A DNA stretch of 64,000 bases from Homarus americanus (GCF_018991925.1 NW_024737042.1:15759273-15823272); one strand, 5' to 3'; positions 32,274 through 43,590 are shown, numbered from the stretch's first letter. The notes: generated by a model from the letters alone, not told the origin. A program made the numbers and translations.

Positions 32274-32704
32274 GCCAGGCCTCCTCCCCATGCTACAAAT
32301 TCCTCTTGGTACACAAGCGAAAAACATGCCTAAACTTCTTCCATATTTCATTTAAGTCCTCCATAACTTTCTGGCAACAGCCGAGTCAGGTTCATATTGC
32401 CTTTTTATTCGCAACTCAATACCGACGCTCCCCCTTCCTCCCTCCCTAAGCAGGTTCCGGCACTCCCTCCTTCTGCGCCTCCTTCGTCAGGGTGTGTACT
32501 TAAGCCACCTACTCTGCTGCTGTTGTGTCCGTGTTCATCTTCTCCTCCTTCTTCTTCTACTCTCTCTCTCTCTCTCTCTCAATATCATTACCACTTTCTC
32601 ATTACCTTCATCATCATCGTAACTGTGGATGAATATATATTTTCACCATTACATTCAACCATAATAGCAGGTAGAGTAGAACAGGTAAGGCCTAGGTTAA
32701 TTGT
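32271..32704. other. Unique sequence with short CT tract
   Basis: Pyrimidine-rich with a CT tract at 32562-32580; no gene seen. Confidence 0.5.
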
Positions 32705-33948
32705 ATGTAGCATGTCCACGTGTAAGACAGGTGTAAGACAGGTGTAACAGGTAAGCAAAGGTGTAACAGGTAAACACAGGTGTAAGACAGATGTAACAGA
32801 TAAACACAAGTGTAAGACAGGTGTAACAGGTGTAAGACAGGTGTAACAGGTAAACACAGGTGTAGGACAGATGTAACAGTTAAACACAAGTGTAAGACAG
32901 GTGTAACAGGTAAACACAGGTGTAAGACAGGTGTAACAGGTAAACACAGGTGTAAGACAGGTGTAACAGGTAAACACGGGTGTAAGACAGGTGTAACAGG
33001 TAAACACGGGTGTAAGACAGGTGTAAGACAGGTGTAACAGGAAAGCACAGGTGTAAGACAGATGTAACAGATAAACACAGGTGTAAGACAGGTGTAACAG
33101 GTAAACACAGGTGTAAGACAGGTGTAACAGGAAAGCACAGGTGTAAGACAGATGTAACAGTTAAACACAGGTGTAAGACAGATGTAACAGATAAACACAG
33201 GTGTAAGACAGGTGTAACAGGTAAACACAGGTGTAAGACAGGTGTAACAGGTAAACACAGGGTGTAAGACAGGTGTAACAGGAAAGCACAGGTGTAAGAC
33301 AGATGTAACAGATAAACACAGGTGTAAGACAGGTGTAACAGGTAAACACCGGTGTAAGACAGGTGTAACAGGTAAACACAGGTGTAACAGGTAAACACAG
33401 GTGTAAGACAGGTGTAACAGGTAAACACGGTGTAAGACAGGTGTAACAGGAAAGCACAGGTGTAAAGACAGATGTAACAGATAAACACAGGTGTAAGACA
33501 GGTGTAACAGGTAAACACAGGTGTAAGACAGGTGTAACAGGAAAGCACAGGTGTAAGACAGATGTAACAGATAAACACAGGTGTAAGACAGGTGTAACAG
33601 GTAAACACCGGTGTAAGACAGGTGTAACAGGTAAACACAGGTGTAAGACAGGTGTGAGACAGGTGTAACAGGTAAACACAAGCGTAAGACAGGTGTAACA
33701 GGTAAACACAGGTGTAAGACAGGTGTAACAGGTAAACACAGGTGTAAGACAGGTGTAACAGGTAAACACAGGTGTAAGACAAGTGTAATAGGTAAACACG
33801 GGTGTAAGACAGGTGTAACAGGTAAACACAGGTGTAAGACAGGTGTAACAGGTAAACACAGGTGTAAGACAGGTGTAACAGGTAAACACAGGTGTAAGAC
33901 AGGTGTAACAGGTAAACACAGGTGTAAGACAAGTGTAATAGGTAAACA
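32705..33948. repeat. Minisatellite, 30-bp unit, left block
   Basis: Units GTGTAAGACAGGTGTAACAG then GTAAACACAG. Variants include GAAAGCACAG and GATGTAACAGATAAACAC, and some units carry single-base indels. A unit of ten codons keeps three minus-strand frames open for 262-445 codons; no gene is inferred. Confidence 0.95.
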
Positions 33949-34137
33949 CTGGTTTGGAAACAGAGTAGTGGATGAATGGAACAAGTTACCAAATGTCATC
34001 ATTAACTCGAATACGCTGGATAGCTTCAAACATAGGTTGGATGCTCATATGAGCAATAGGGGTTGGGTGTAAACGGGACTGCCCAGTATGGGCCAATAGG
34101 CCCGCTGCAGTTTCCTCCATTCTTATGTTCTTATGTT
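33949..34137 (+). mobile_element. 3' fragment of the CR1-like LINE inside the 30-bp minisatellite
   Basis: About 190 bp matching the 3' end of the LINE at 15421-18500. It covers the last coding stretch (FGNRVVDEWNKLPN-like, plus strand), the stop, and the 3' UTR with GGGCCAATAGGCCCGCTGCA. It ends TTCTTATGTTCTTATGTT before the minisatellite resumes. At the 5' junction the minisatellite AAACAC is shared with the LINE sequence AAACACTGG, a microhomology join. Confidence 0.92.
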
Positions 34138-34400
34138 AACAGGTAAACACAGGTGTAAGACAGGTGTAACAGGTAAACACAGGTGTAAGACAGGTGTAAC
34201 AGGTAAACACAGGTGTAAGACAGGTGTAACAGGTAAACACAGGTGTAAGACAGGTGTAACAGGTAAACACAGGTGTAAGACAGGTGTAACAGGTAAACAC
34301 AGGTGTAAGACAGGTGTAACAGGTAAACACGGGTGTAAGACAGGTGTAACAGGTAAACACGGGTGTAAGACAGGTGTAACAGGTAAACATAGATGTAAAA
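34138..34400. repeat. Minisatellite, 30-bp unit, right block
   Basis: Near-perfect continuation of the 32705-33948 array, more homogeneous than the left block. Confidence 0.95.
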
Positions 34401-34500
34401 CAGATGAATTTTCTTCCATAGGTCTTGTAAAAAAATAAAAATCTAAAAAAAACGTTTTAATGGAGACATAAATCGAGACAATTATCAAATGAAAATACAA

Positions 34501-34560
34501 AGAGGAGGAGGAGGAGAGGAAGGAGGAGGAGAGGAGGAGGAGGAGGGGGAGGAGGAGGGG
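34501..34560. repeat. (GGA)n-rich purine tract
   Basis: GAGGAGGAGG with interruptions. Confidence 0.9.
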
Positions 34561-34622
34561 TGAGCATTAGTCAGAGAGAGTGTAAGATCTCATTGACGAT
34601 GCTGAGGCACGTCCTCTGGTAC

Positions 34623-34800
34623 TCGTGTGGGTAGAGAAGAGGAGGAGGAGGAGGAAGAAAGGTATAGATAGTTTTTGTTTCCTCGTGTGGGTAGAGAAGA
34701 GGAGAGGAGGAGGAAGAAAGGTATAGATAGTTTTTGTTTCCTCGTGTGGGTAGAGAAGAGGAGAGGAGGAGGAAGAAAGGTATAGATAGTTTTTCCCTCT
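34623..34800. repeat. Three tandem ~60-bp units
   Basis: Each unit starts TCGTGTGGGTAGAGAAGAGG and ends GGTATAGATAGTTTTTGTTTCC. The third unit diverges at its end. Confidence 0.92.
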
Positions 34801-35334
34801 TGAATGGAGAGGAGGAGGAGGAAGAGGAAGAGGAAGAAGAATATAGATGCAAATCTTCTCTACTTTGCACCATTTCGATAACAAATATCTCCTTAAGGGA
34901 ACATAAATAGGTATGATCCCAATTTTCTTACATTACCACTCTGCATCTGTACACCTTAACCTATTTTCTTAAGGGAAAATAAATGGGTATATTACCAATT
35001 TATCCATAATACTAAGACTAGTTATGGATTTACTTAGGAAATTGGTTCACCACAAACTATCAATTTACTCCACGAGACCTGACAACCAAACCAATTTACC
35101 TAAAGGTCCAATTTCACCACGCCGCCAACCTTGCGTTTAACACCAATTTGCGTTTGAGCGTTGGCTTGGGACTTACGCCAAAATCCTCGTATATTTTTAA
35201 CCAATAATTGAAGGATCTCTGTCTTGGTGGTGGCCTGTGTTCTCTGGCAGTAATGATAATTGAATCTGTGGTTCCTCTTGAAATATTTTTGCTCTCAGGA
35301 CACGAACATTAAATTGTCTTTCCTTGTGACTGTG
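34801..35334. other. Unassigned sequence, no gene seen
   Basis: Starts with a GGA tract (34806-34840), then AT-rich unique sequence. Confidence 0.5.
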
Positions 35335-35655
35335 AGAGGGGGAGTGGGATGGGGTGTAGGAGTGGTGTGGGGTGTGGGTGGGGTGTAGGTGTGGGGTGGG
35401 GTGTAAGAGAGGTGTTGGAGGGGTGTGGGGTTGTGGAGGGGTGTGGAGGGGGTAGGAGGGGATGGGGTGTAGGAAGGGTGGGGTGGGGGGGAGTGGTGTA
35501 GGGGGAGTGTGGGGTGGGGTGTAGGAGGGATGTAGGAGGTGTGTGGGGTTGGGTGTAGGAGGGGTGTTGGGTGGGGTGTAGGAGTGGTGTGGCATGGGGT
35601 GTGGGTGGGGTGTGGGGTGGGGTGTAAGAGAGGTGTTGGAGGGGTGTGTGGGAAT
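35335..35655. repeat. G-rich GGGGTGTAGGAG imperfect array
   Basis: GGGGTGTAGGAGGGGTGTGG-like units with many runs of three to six G on the plus strand; predicted to support G-quadruplexes. Confidence 0.9.

Positions 35656-35709
<54 letters not shown>
35656..35709. repeat. (GA)n microsatellite
   Basis: GA dinucleotides directly after the G-rich array. Confidence 0.95.
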
Positions 35710-35713
<4 letters not shown>

Positions 35714-37249
35714 TATTAATCTCGTTTACGAAAGAGGATGACAGACCATCACGAGGATTCACTAAAAGAGTCTGTGTTCGGGTTCGGGATTATAGATATG
35801 TTTGTTAACCAGCTTCCAGGCATTAGTTCAGGGTTCAAAAACAAGACGAGTAGGTCACGCACTGAAGGAATACTTTTAGTTTATATCGCTGAGTAAATAC
35901 GTCTATGATCTCATGACAGAAGAGTTGGAAATAAGAACACAGGCATTAAGAGAAAGGGTACAAATATTATCCTAAACTTGCTAAACAAATTTGACACAAA
36001 ACTCATTAGTCCATTAAGATATTATATACCATGGTAAATTTTCAAGAAGTTCTCCTCAAATACAAACTCAAAATACGCTTTTATGATTCAGTATCTCTGT
36101 TAGTTGATTTGGGTGATTAAAAGTATCGATGTATTTGTTTGAGAGGAAGTCAGGGTGAGTTCTTGTATGGTGTTAAGTTAGGTTCCTTTATTTGTATTGT
36201 GTGTGGTCAGGGTGGAGGAGGGGTTAGGGGTGTGGTTGGGGGAGGTGGGGATGAGGGTGAAGATACTGATAAGGTGAGGGCTGGGGGGGATTATGGTTAA
36301 GGGTGGAGGAAAGGGTAGGGTAGGTCAGGATAAGGATAGGGGGGGGAGTGATGGTAGGGGAAGGATGGGTAGGTTGGCCTGGTCTGGAGGAGGAGGTAGT
36401 AGTGAGTGTGGAGGGAAAGGGTTAAGGAAGGTAGATACAAGGGTGTAAGGGGTGTGTATAAAATTTATAGACACAATCTGTGCGTCAAAAGTTTCCCTAC
36501 AGAGAAGAACTAAACGTTCCTACCATAAGGTTATCATATCTCGTAAACAAGTGATTTTTGCTCCTTAAAGTTTATTGTTGTTTTCAGTGTTCCTCCTGAC
36601 GTAAACAAGTATATGTGGTGGAGGGCGACTGAGGCTGTTACTGTTGCCTTTGAATCTATGAGTGTATGTTAGTCTGTAGCCATTACGTATTGAACGACTT
36701 TTGACAACTTGCAGTAACAGGAGGAAACGAATGATTCTCTTTATATCTGCTACAACTAATAATTTTTTAGTGTATTCCCAGTTTACAAGAGTTGATATAT
36801 CTTACCTGTACAGCTAGTTACCTGTATGTATGTATCCTTGAAGAGCAGTGCGTTATGTTGCCTGAGTGTAGACCGAACTGGATGAATTATATCAATTGAA
36901 CCTTTCCTCCCTGGCAAATAGACCGCAATCTCACATCGTCAACATTACCAACGGTGTTTGGTCTATCTTACTTCTTGATTAGAAAATTTTTCCCTGAGTA
37001 TGTTGGTCCTGAGTGGTTGATGGCAGGGCTGGGAGTATGGCAGGTAGCTATATCGCAATTAGCATCTCTCAGGTGTAACGGGAAGGTATCTGCCTCTCCT
37101 CGATGTTCTTAATGATGTTTTTATACTCATGTGGTTCAGGTGGAGGTAACATGGCAGACTCTGTAAGTGTGTTGGAGTTCATTGACTGTCAATCTTCAAG
37201 GTAGAATTATTAACCTTTATGCGCAGGTGGATATGCTGTGTTCTTTTTG
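35710..37249. other. Unique sequence with G-rich segment 36205-36450
   Basis: Unassigned sequence. The G-rich middle (GGGGTTAGGGGTGTGG, GGGGGGGAGTGATGG) is imperfect and non-tandem. No coding frame was recognised. Confidence 0.5.
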
Positions 37250-37250
37250 G

Positions 37251-37282
<32 letters not shown>

Positions 37283-37293
37283 CTCTCTCTCTC
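37250..37293. repeat. (CA)n/(CT)n microsatellite
   Basis: CACA tract passing into CTCT. Confidence 0.94.
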
Positions 37294-37494
37294 AACATAC
37301 GACATCACTCTCCTCTCCTTTGATCACAACAACTTTCCATATCCCGCCATTGTTGCAGGTCTTGCATGAACCAAATTCAGTGTATACCTTCACCCTCATT
37401 AGTGCAGGGGGTCAGCTCCTCTTGATGATGTTATTACTTCTCCTTTACCTAACATGGTGAATCTACTTGTCTAATTCTGTCTGCAAGGAAATGG

Positions 37495-37785
37495 CATACC
37501 TTGGGATACTTTGGCACATATTGGGATATATTGGGACACCTTGGGATACCTTTAGACACCTTGGGATACCTTGGAACACCTTGAGACACCTTGAACCACA
37601 TTGGAACACCTTGAGCCACATAGGAACACCTTGGAACATATTGAGACATCTTGGAACACATTGAGACACCTTGGAACACCTTGAGACACCTTGGAACACC
37701 TTGAGACATCTTGGAACACCTTAAGAGACCTTGAGCCACATTGGAACACCTTGGAACACCTTGATACACCTTGGAACACCTTGTT
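37495..37785. repeat. Minisatellite, 10-bp unit
   Basis: CTTGGAACAC, CTTGAGACAC and CTTGGGATAC decamers alternate in about 29 units. Confidence 0.93.
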
Positions 37786-37899
37786 GAACTGGAATCCTAT
37801 TTTCTCTTCCAGTATAAAAATAAGACAAAGACTCAACGAATGTAATACTGACAACACGAGAGATTATACCTATATTAAGTGCACCTGTCAGATACATGA

Positions 37900-38668
37900 G
37901 GTGAAGTGTGTATGAACGTGGATGTGTAAGTGTGTATGAACGTAGATGCGTAAGTGTGTATGAACGTAGATATGTAAATGTGTATGAACGTAGATGTGTA
38001 AGTGTGTATGAACGTAGATGTGTAAGTGTGTATGAACGTAGATGTATAAGTGTGTATGAACGTAGATGTGTAAGTGTGTAGAACGTAGATGGGTGTGTAT
38101 GAACGCAGATGTGGGTGTGTATAAACGTAGATGCAGTGTGTATGAACGTAGATATAAATGTGCAGATCGTAGATGCAAGTGTGTATGAACGTAGATGTGT
38201 AAGTGTGTATGAACGTAGATGTGTAAGTGTGTATGAACGTAGATGTGTAAGTGTGTATGAACGTAGATGCGTAAGTATGTATGAACGTAGATGCGTAAGT
38301 GTGTATGAACGTAGATGTGAAAGGGTGTATGAACGTAGATGTGTAAGTGTGTATGAACGTAGATGCGTAAGTATGTATGAACGTAGATATGTAAGTGTGT
38401 ATGAACGAAGATGTATAAGTGTGTATGAACGTAGATGTGTAACTGTGTATTAGCGTAGATGTGTAAGTGTGTATGAACGTAGATGTGTAAGTGTGTATGA
38501 ACGTAGATGTGTAAGTGTGTATGAACGTAGATGTGTAAGTGTGTATGAACGTAGATGTGTAAGTGTGTATGAACGTAGATGTATAAGTGTGTATGAACGT
38601 AGATGTGTAAGTGTGTATGAACGTAGATGTGTAAGTGTGTATGAACGTAGATGTGTAAGTGTGTATCA
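37900..38668. repeat. Minisatellite, 24-bp unit
   Basis: Units TGTATGAACGTAGATGTGTA plus AGTG. The central part (38083-38175) is irregular. The 24-bp unit equals eight codons, so long frames on both strands (up to 264 codons) are artefacts. Confidence 0.95.
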
Positions 38669-38865
38669 TTTTGCTGTGTACTCCACGGGATATACTTGAG
38701 TGTATTCAGTTAAGAAACTTTATGGCGCCTCTCATGAAAGTTGCAGAGGAAAGAGTCATTGTGAGAACGTGTGTACCCGAGGTTATGAGACCCCCAGGTA
38801 TAAGCTGTTTACTTGTGTGACCTACTTACCTGTACCTGGCTGCTGCTGTGTCCTGGTCAACCTGC

Positions 38866-39110
38866 CAGTACTACCACCAATACTACCACTATTACCACTG
38901 TTACCATAACCAGTATCAGGAACTTTACCACTATTAACATAACCACAACCACAATTACCACTACCACCACTACTATCACCATTACCACTACAACCACTAT
39001 TATTATCACCACAATTATTGCCATCATCATTATAACCACCACTACCACCACCAGGAACTTCACCATTGCTTTAATAATTTCCACCACTATCACCACCACT
39101 ACCACCTGAG
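38866..39110. repeat. ACC/ATT/AAC imperfect trinucleotide array
   Basis: CCACTATTACCACTACCACC-type triplets in a 245-base stretch. Confidence 0.9.
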
Positions 39111-39308
39111 AAGCCAATTACCTGACATCACCAAACTGTTCCTACCTCCCCTCTCCCCTGCCTGTCACTCTCCCTCCCTGCCCCTCCACCTCACCCTCCC
39201 CCACTACTTGGAGGCATAAAAGAGGAGTTAAACCAATGTTTTATGTTTTATGGGCCATTAAATGAAGGTGTTAAGGTTGGTCTATGAAGAGTTGTGGCAA
39301 CTGGTTAC

Positions 39309-39310
<2 letters not shown>

Positions 39311-39384
<74 letters not shown>

Positions 39385-39389
39385 AAGAG

Positions 39390-39481
<92 letters not shown>
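39311..39481. repeat. (GA)n microsatellite with interruptions
   Basis: GA dinucleotides with GGGAAAGAGGAGAAAG and AGAAAGAG interruptions. Confidence 0.97.
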
Positions 39482-39483
<2 letters not shown>

Positions 39484-39739
39484 CAATTAAAGACAGACAG
39501 ACAAACATACATAAACAGAGACAAAATATATAACCAGCAAAGAGAATTCCCGACACAAATAAACTTCAACTACGAGATTACAAAGAACTGTGTTTGTGTG
39601 TTTGTATAGTCTTATGGTGTCTTTCAAGCGTATAGTATTGTGTTGTGTTGTGTGTGTGTAGCATTGTCTTAACTCCCACTCATTCTGCCTAGTACCTTTG
39701 TCTAACACGCCCTTTGTAACACCCACCTACCTGTATACT

Positions 39740-39865
39740 GTTTGGGTTAGGGTAGGGTAGTTTAGGTTATGCTAGGTAAGGATAGGATTGGCTTGGTTAG
39801 GATTAGGTAGGTTTGGTTTGGTTTGGTTAGGATAGGGTAGGGTAGGTTAGTTTAGGTTATGTTAT
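39740..39865. repeat. GGTTAGG-like imperfect array
   Basis: GGTTAGGGTAGGGTAG and TTTGGTTTGG variants, similar in style to 20200-20442. Confidence 0.75.
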
Positions 39866-39991
39866 GTGTCAATTTCACTTTATTTCCGTATTTAGACACG
39901 GGTAACCTTTCCTCAGTCATGGACCGCATTACGATTTACCTATTCTTCTGCGGACCAACCAAAGCAAAATTTAAATCTATGTGACCCAAAA

Positions 39992-40272
39992 CAGAGGCGG
40001 CTCCAGGAATCTCAAAGTTGTGGGTGGGGGAACATGGCGAGCACAGCGAGCCCACCCAGGTGGGTGGTTGGGGGATCTGCACTAATATCAGGTTTTTAGG
40101 CCGTTTTGAAGCCATGCGCACTTGATATTAAGAAATATTCTGAGGTCAATATTAATTACTTTTTACTATACAAAAACGCCAGAGTACAATACTGCATTAA
40201 AGAAAAAGTTTTGGAATTTTCTAATGAAAATGAGGGTTCCGGACCCCCAGGACCCCCCTGGATCCGCCCTTG
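39992..40272. mobile_element. Candidate hAT-like MITE (281 bp)
   Basis: The left end is CAGAGGCGGCTCCAGGAA. The reverse complement of the right end is CAAGGGCGGATCCAGGGG, an imperfect terminal inverted repeat of a type common in hAT-derived non-autonomous elements. The interior has no coding potential. I could not see a clear 8-bp target duplication, so the boundaries remain provisional. Confidence 0.5.
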
Positions 40273-41289
40273 CAAATGTAATGTTAATATTGTATTAGTA
40301 CGGACAGTGAAACTATTATTACACCCACCTTGTGATACTTTTAATTTGCAATCACAGTCTTTTTCCCATTTATGAAACACACAAAGGCATGGTTCGGGCC
40401 GCGGGTTGCTCATGTCTGCCTTATTTCACTGTGCCATAATTTTATGATTTTATAATTTTATTGTCCATTAATTTCCCTATTTCTGTTTTACATTACGTCA
40501 CAATTAACCCATTTCACCCGACCATAACATCAATACTTTTAACTACTTACCCATTACATTACGTCACAGCTTCCCTATTCCCCCCCACCCCTTAATTACC
40601 TCACAACTATCCCATTACCCACCCCTTCTCCCCCTTAATTACCTAACAACTATCCCACTCCCACCCCCTCTCCCCCTTTCTCTCCTTTAGTTACGTGAAA
40701 ACTACCCCATTATCCCCTTCCTTCCCCCCATTTCATTACGTCACCATTTCAGACGCTGGCTGGCATCTTGAAGAAAGTCATTTTCATAATGGTACAACGT
40801 AACACCTGTGAGTAAGGTTAATGAATGCGACTATTACACTGAGAGCCCTGGATAATAGGAGGAAAAATGGGACTCTTCTGGAATACGCTTTGCTTTCACT
40901 TGAGGGAGAGTTACAGATGGTTCCCTGCTAGTAAGACGGAGAGAGAGAGAGAGAGAGAGTATGTGTGAGCGTCTTCAAGGACCTTATTCACTTTTATTAT
41001 ATTACTCCCTTAATCGTTTTCTCCCATTCTTACCACAAGGAGTTATCATTCTATCTTCTTTTTCTTCTGTTCCCTCCTTTAACATCCTTTTCTTTTTCCT
41101 TTTTCATCTTAAATATGCATACAGGTGAGGCCCAAGAGTCATTACAACATGCAGGTCAACTATCATGATGGTTTGTAACTCTTAGCTAATTTTTCCCTCC
41201 CGCAGTGGACGAATCCGGATGACCTGTGAATGAAAGTCGAATTCAAGGTTTTATTTTCCTTAATAATCTGACATATTATTTGTACACGG
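40273..41289. other. Unassigned sequence with degenerate CATTACGTCAC phrases
   Basis: A pyrimidine-rich portion (40490-40745) repeats CATTACGTCAC and AACTATCCCATTACC phrases about five times in a degenerate array. A (GA)n tract lies at 40941-40960. No gene seen. Confidence 0.6.
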
Positions 41290-41400
41290 GTGGGGTGAGT
41301 GAGTGAGTAAGTGAGTGAGTGAGTGAGTGAGTGAATGAGTGAGTGAATGAGTAAAGGACTGAGTGAAGGACTGAGTGAGTGAGTGAAGGAAGGAATGAAG
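41290..41400. repeat. (GAGT)n/(GAAGGA)n tract
   Basis: GAGTGAGTGAGTGAATGAGT tetramers pass into GGAAGGAATGAAGG. Confidence 0.93.
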
Positions 41401-41550
41401 GAAGCAGAAGGAAAGCAGAAGGAGGTGTATAAGCATTCACTCAATCTTCCTTACCTCAAGTCTGTGTACATGTAAGGCTCACTCCAAGGCGTTAGACACA
41501 CACGTGGATATATTGTTATGTATCATAGAATAAGATTGGACATATATGTG

Positions 41551-41571
41551 TGTGTGTGTGTGTGTGTGTGT
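41551..41571. repeat. (GT)n microsatellite
   Basis: Short GT tract. Confidence 0.9.
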
Positions 41572-41599
41572 CCTTCACCCCAAATGACTAACTACGGCA

Positions 41600-41746
41600 G
41601 GTAGATAAGAATACTATTTCAAGGTCACACTAAACCAATTACACACAACTTATATATAAATTATAATCAATGACCTCACCAGCCAGGACTCGAACCCTCG
41701 ACCTACTGTGTGGGACCAGGGAACGCTACCGACCTTGCCACAAAGA
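41600..41746 (-). mobile_element. tRNA-related SINE, copy 1
   Basis: On the minus strand an A-box-like TGGCAAGGTCGG (41740-41729; one mismatch to the Pol III consensus) is followed about 32 bases later by a consensus B box, GGTTCGAGTCC (41696-41686). A body with GTGTGACCTTGAAATAGT follows (to about 41616). T-arm pairing is poor, so this is SINE-like rather than a functional tRNA gene. A diverged second copy lies at 41840-41965. Confidence 0.6.
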
Positions 41747-41839
41747 CACTGAGTATGTTCAAAGTCCGCGTGTTATATGGACTAAAAATGAAGTATATAT
41801 AAATTATATAATAACAGGTATTTATGTATCACATTTATA

Positions 41840-41965
41840 AATACCACTAGTTCAGGGTCACAGTGGAAAATCAATAACATAGGTAAATCTCTCCTACACA
41901 AGCCTCGAACCCTTGACCTGGATATATCTACGACTAGCTTTAGAGCCAATCAGTCATAACATCAG
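41840..41965 (-). mobile_element. tRNA-related SINE, copy 2 (diverged)
   Basis: The B-box-like GGTTCGAGGCT (two mismatches) is followed by a body with CTGTGACCCTGAACTAGT, matching copy 1 at the same relative position. The A box is not recognisable. Confidence 0.5.
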
Positions 41966-42229
41966 GTAGAATAGCTTGCTGATATGTATTCCTGTGACAA
42001 TATATATTTATTTATATAACTAATCAATATCAAAAAAAGTTACTGTGATTTGTATCGAATTTTTATTTACTGTAGTGTGAGCGATAAATATTTATACTAG
42101 GTAGAATATATAGACCACTGGAGAGTCATAATATGTTCCAGTGGGGATATATTGTTGAGCTATATAACAGTATAGTCTGTTTTAACTATACGTGTTATAG
42201 TTGAATCCTGGATGTGTTAAACTATTGCC
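41966..42229. other. AT-rich spacer, no gene seen
   Basis: No feature recognised. Confidence 0.5.
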
Positions 42230-42510
42230 CTGAAGAAGTTAAACCATCGTCCTTGTAGTTAAACCATCGTCCTCGGAGTTAAACCATCGTCCTCGGAGTT
42301 AAACCATCGTCCTCGGAGTTAAACCATCGTCCTGAAAGTTAAACCATCGTCCTGAAAGGGTTAAACCATCGCCATTTTAAACCACCAATCTCAGAATTAA
42401 ACCACTGTCCTCTGAGAGTTAAACCTTCGTCCTTAAAGAATTAAACCATCTTTCTCAAAAAATCAAACTATTGCCCTCAGAGTTAACACTTTGAAGACGA
42501 TGGTTTAACC
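42230..42510. repeat. Minisatellite, 20-bp unit, ending in an inverted unit
   Basis: Units AGTTAAACCATCGTCCTCGG are near-perfect at 42255-42350 and degenerate afterwards. The last recognisable unit, GACGATGGTTTAAC at 42496-42509, is in the opposite orientation. Confidence 0.92.
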
Positions 42511-42669
42511 CTCCAGGACTCAAAAGGTTAAGTCCTACGTAAATAAACATCCCTCGTAAGCAAAGAACATCCATCAGTTAGGTAAGGATAAGCCTGGAAT
42601 TGGGGTCAATTACATGACCTGAAAATAAACCTAGAATTTTAATTAAGGAATGACCAGAGCTTCCCACAC

Positions 42670-42765
42670 TACCAATCCACCAATCACAGAGCTACCAATC
42701 ACAGAGTTACCAATCACAGAGTTACCAATCACAGAGCTACCAATCACAGAGCTACCAATCACACA
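42670..42765. repeat. Short array TACCAATCACAGAGC (15-bp unit)
   Basis: Six tandem units with AGTT/AGCT variants. Confidence 0.9.
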
Positions 42766-42949
42766 ACAAACATGGGATTAACACGGTACAGATGAAGACA
42801 AGTTGACTGTGATGAAATAGTGTTATAAATGGGATATATATTACAAGTAGTGTTGGACTCTGGGTGAAACTCTTGCTGTCGGGTACGTGTGTGTGTTGTG
42901 GTGATTATGTTGCTGCTCTGATTACTCTCGTGCATGAAAGGAGGCAAGG

Positions 42950-43295
42950 GAGGGGGAGGGAGGTAGGCAGGTAGGGATGTGGGAAGCATGGAGTTAGACA
43001 AGCTGGTTGGGGTGGAAGGAGGGAGAAAGGCAGGGAGGAGGTGGGAGGGTGGTAGGAGGGGTGGTAGGGAGGGGAAGGAAGGGGGGACAGAGACAGGCAG
43101 GGAGGGTGGGAGGGTGGTAGGGAGGGAAGGAAGGAGGGAGAGAGACAGGCAGGGAGGAGGGAGGGTGGTAGGGAGGAAGGGAGGGTGGTGGGAGGGAAGG
43201 AAGGAGGAAGACAGGCAGGAGGGAAGGGAGGGTGGTAGGGAGGGGAAGGAGGGAGAGAGAGAGATAGGCAGGGAAGGAGGGAGGGAGGGAGGCAA
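42950..43295. repeat. GGGAGG/GGTGG polypurine imperfect array
   Basis: GGGAGGGTGGTAGGGAGG units alternate with AGAGACAGGCAGGGAGG. The 178-codon minus-strand Pro/Ser/Leu frame is a product of the repeat. Confidence 0.92.
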
Positions 43296-43394
43296 GGAAC
43301 CTAGGTGCGTGCTTGGAATAGAACCTCAGTTCCGTCTTTCTGAACCTTGACTGTTTACTTTGCTTGAGTCCGTAGGGTGAATGAATGACTCGGG

Positions 43395-43590
43395 AGGCAG
43401 GTGTACTGTGTGACGTGGAGGGGATGATGGTGGAGGGGATGATGGGGGTGATAGTGGGGGAAGTGGGGGTTGATGGTGGAGGTGATGGTGGGGGTGCAGA
43501 AGCTGAGGGTGGGGTGATGGTGGAGGAGGGGTGGGGTGGTCTGGGTTAATGGTGGAGGAAGGGGGGGTGAGCGGGGGGGGGGTGATGTGA
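43395..43590. repeat. GGTGATGGTGGAG imperfect G-rich array
   Basis: GATGGTGGAGG and GGTGATGGTGGGGG units. Confidence 0.88.

Noticed and set aside
32692..34029. 445-, 370- and 262-codon minus-strand frames
   Set aside because: A 30-bp repeat read in three frames; the first runs across a LINE fragment, confirming it is not a gene.
32705..34400. Regular direct repeats resembling a CRISPR array
   Set aside because: Eukaryotic context, no unique spacers, units contiguous and degenerate; it is a minisatellite.
37875..38669. 264-codon frame of TSTFIHTY-type repeats
   Set aside because: Product of a 24-bp minisatellite; the opposite strand is also open.
41686..41740. Functional tRNA gene
   Set aside because: A and B boxes are present, but acceptor and T stems do not pair well; SINE-like instead.
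42759..43295. 178-codon Pro/Ser/Leu minus-strand frame
   Set aside because: Translation of a GGGAGG polypurine tract; no domain.
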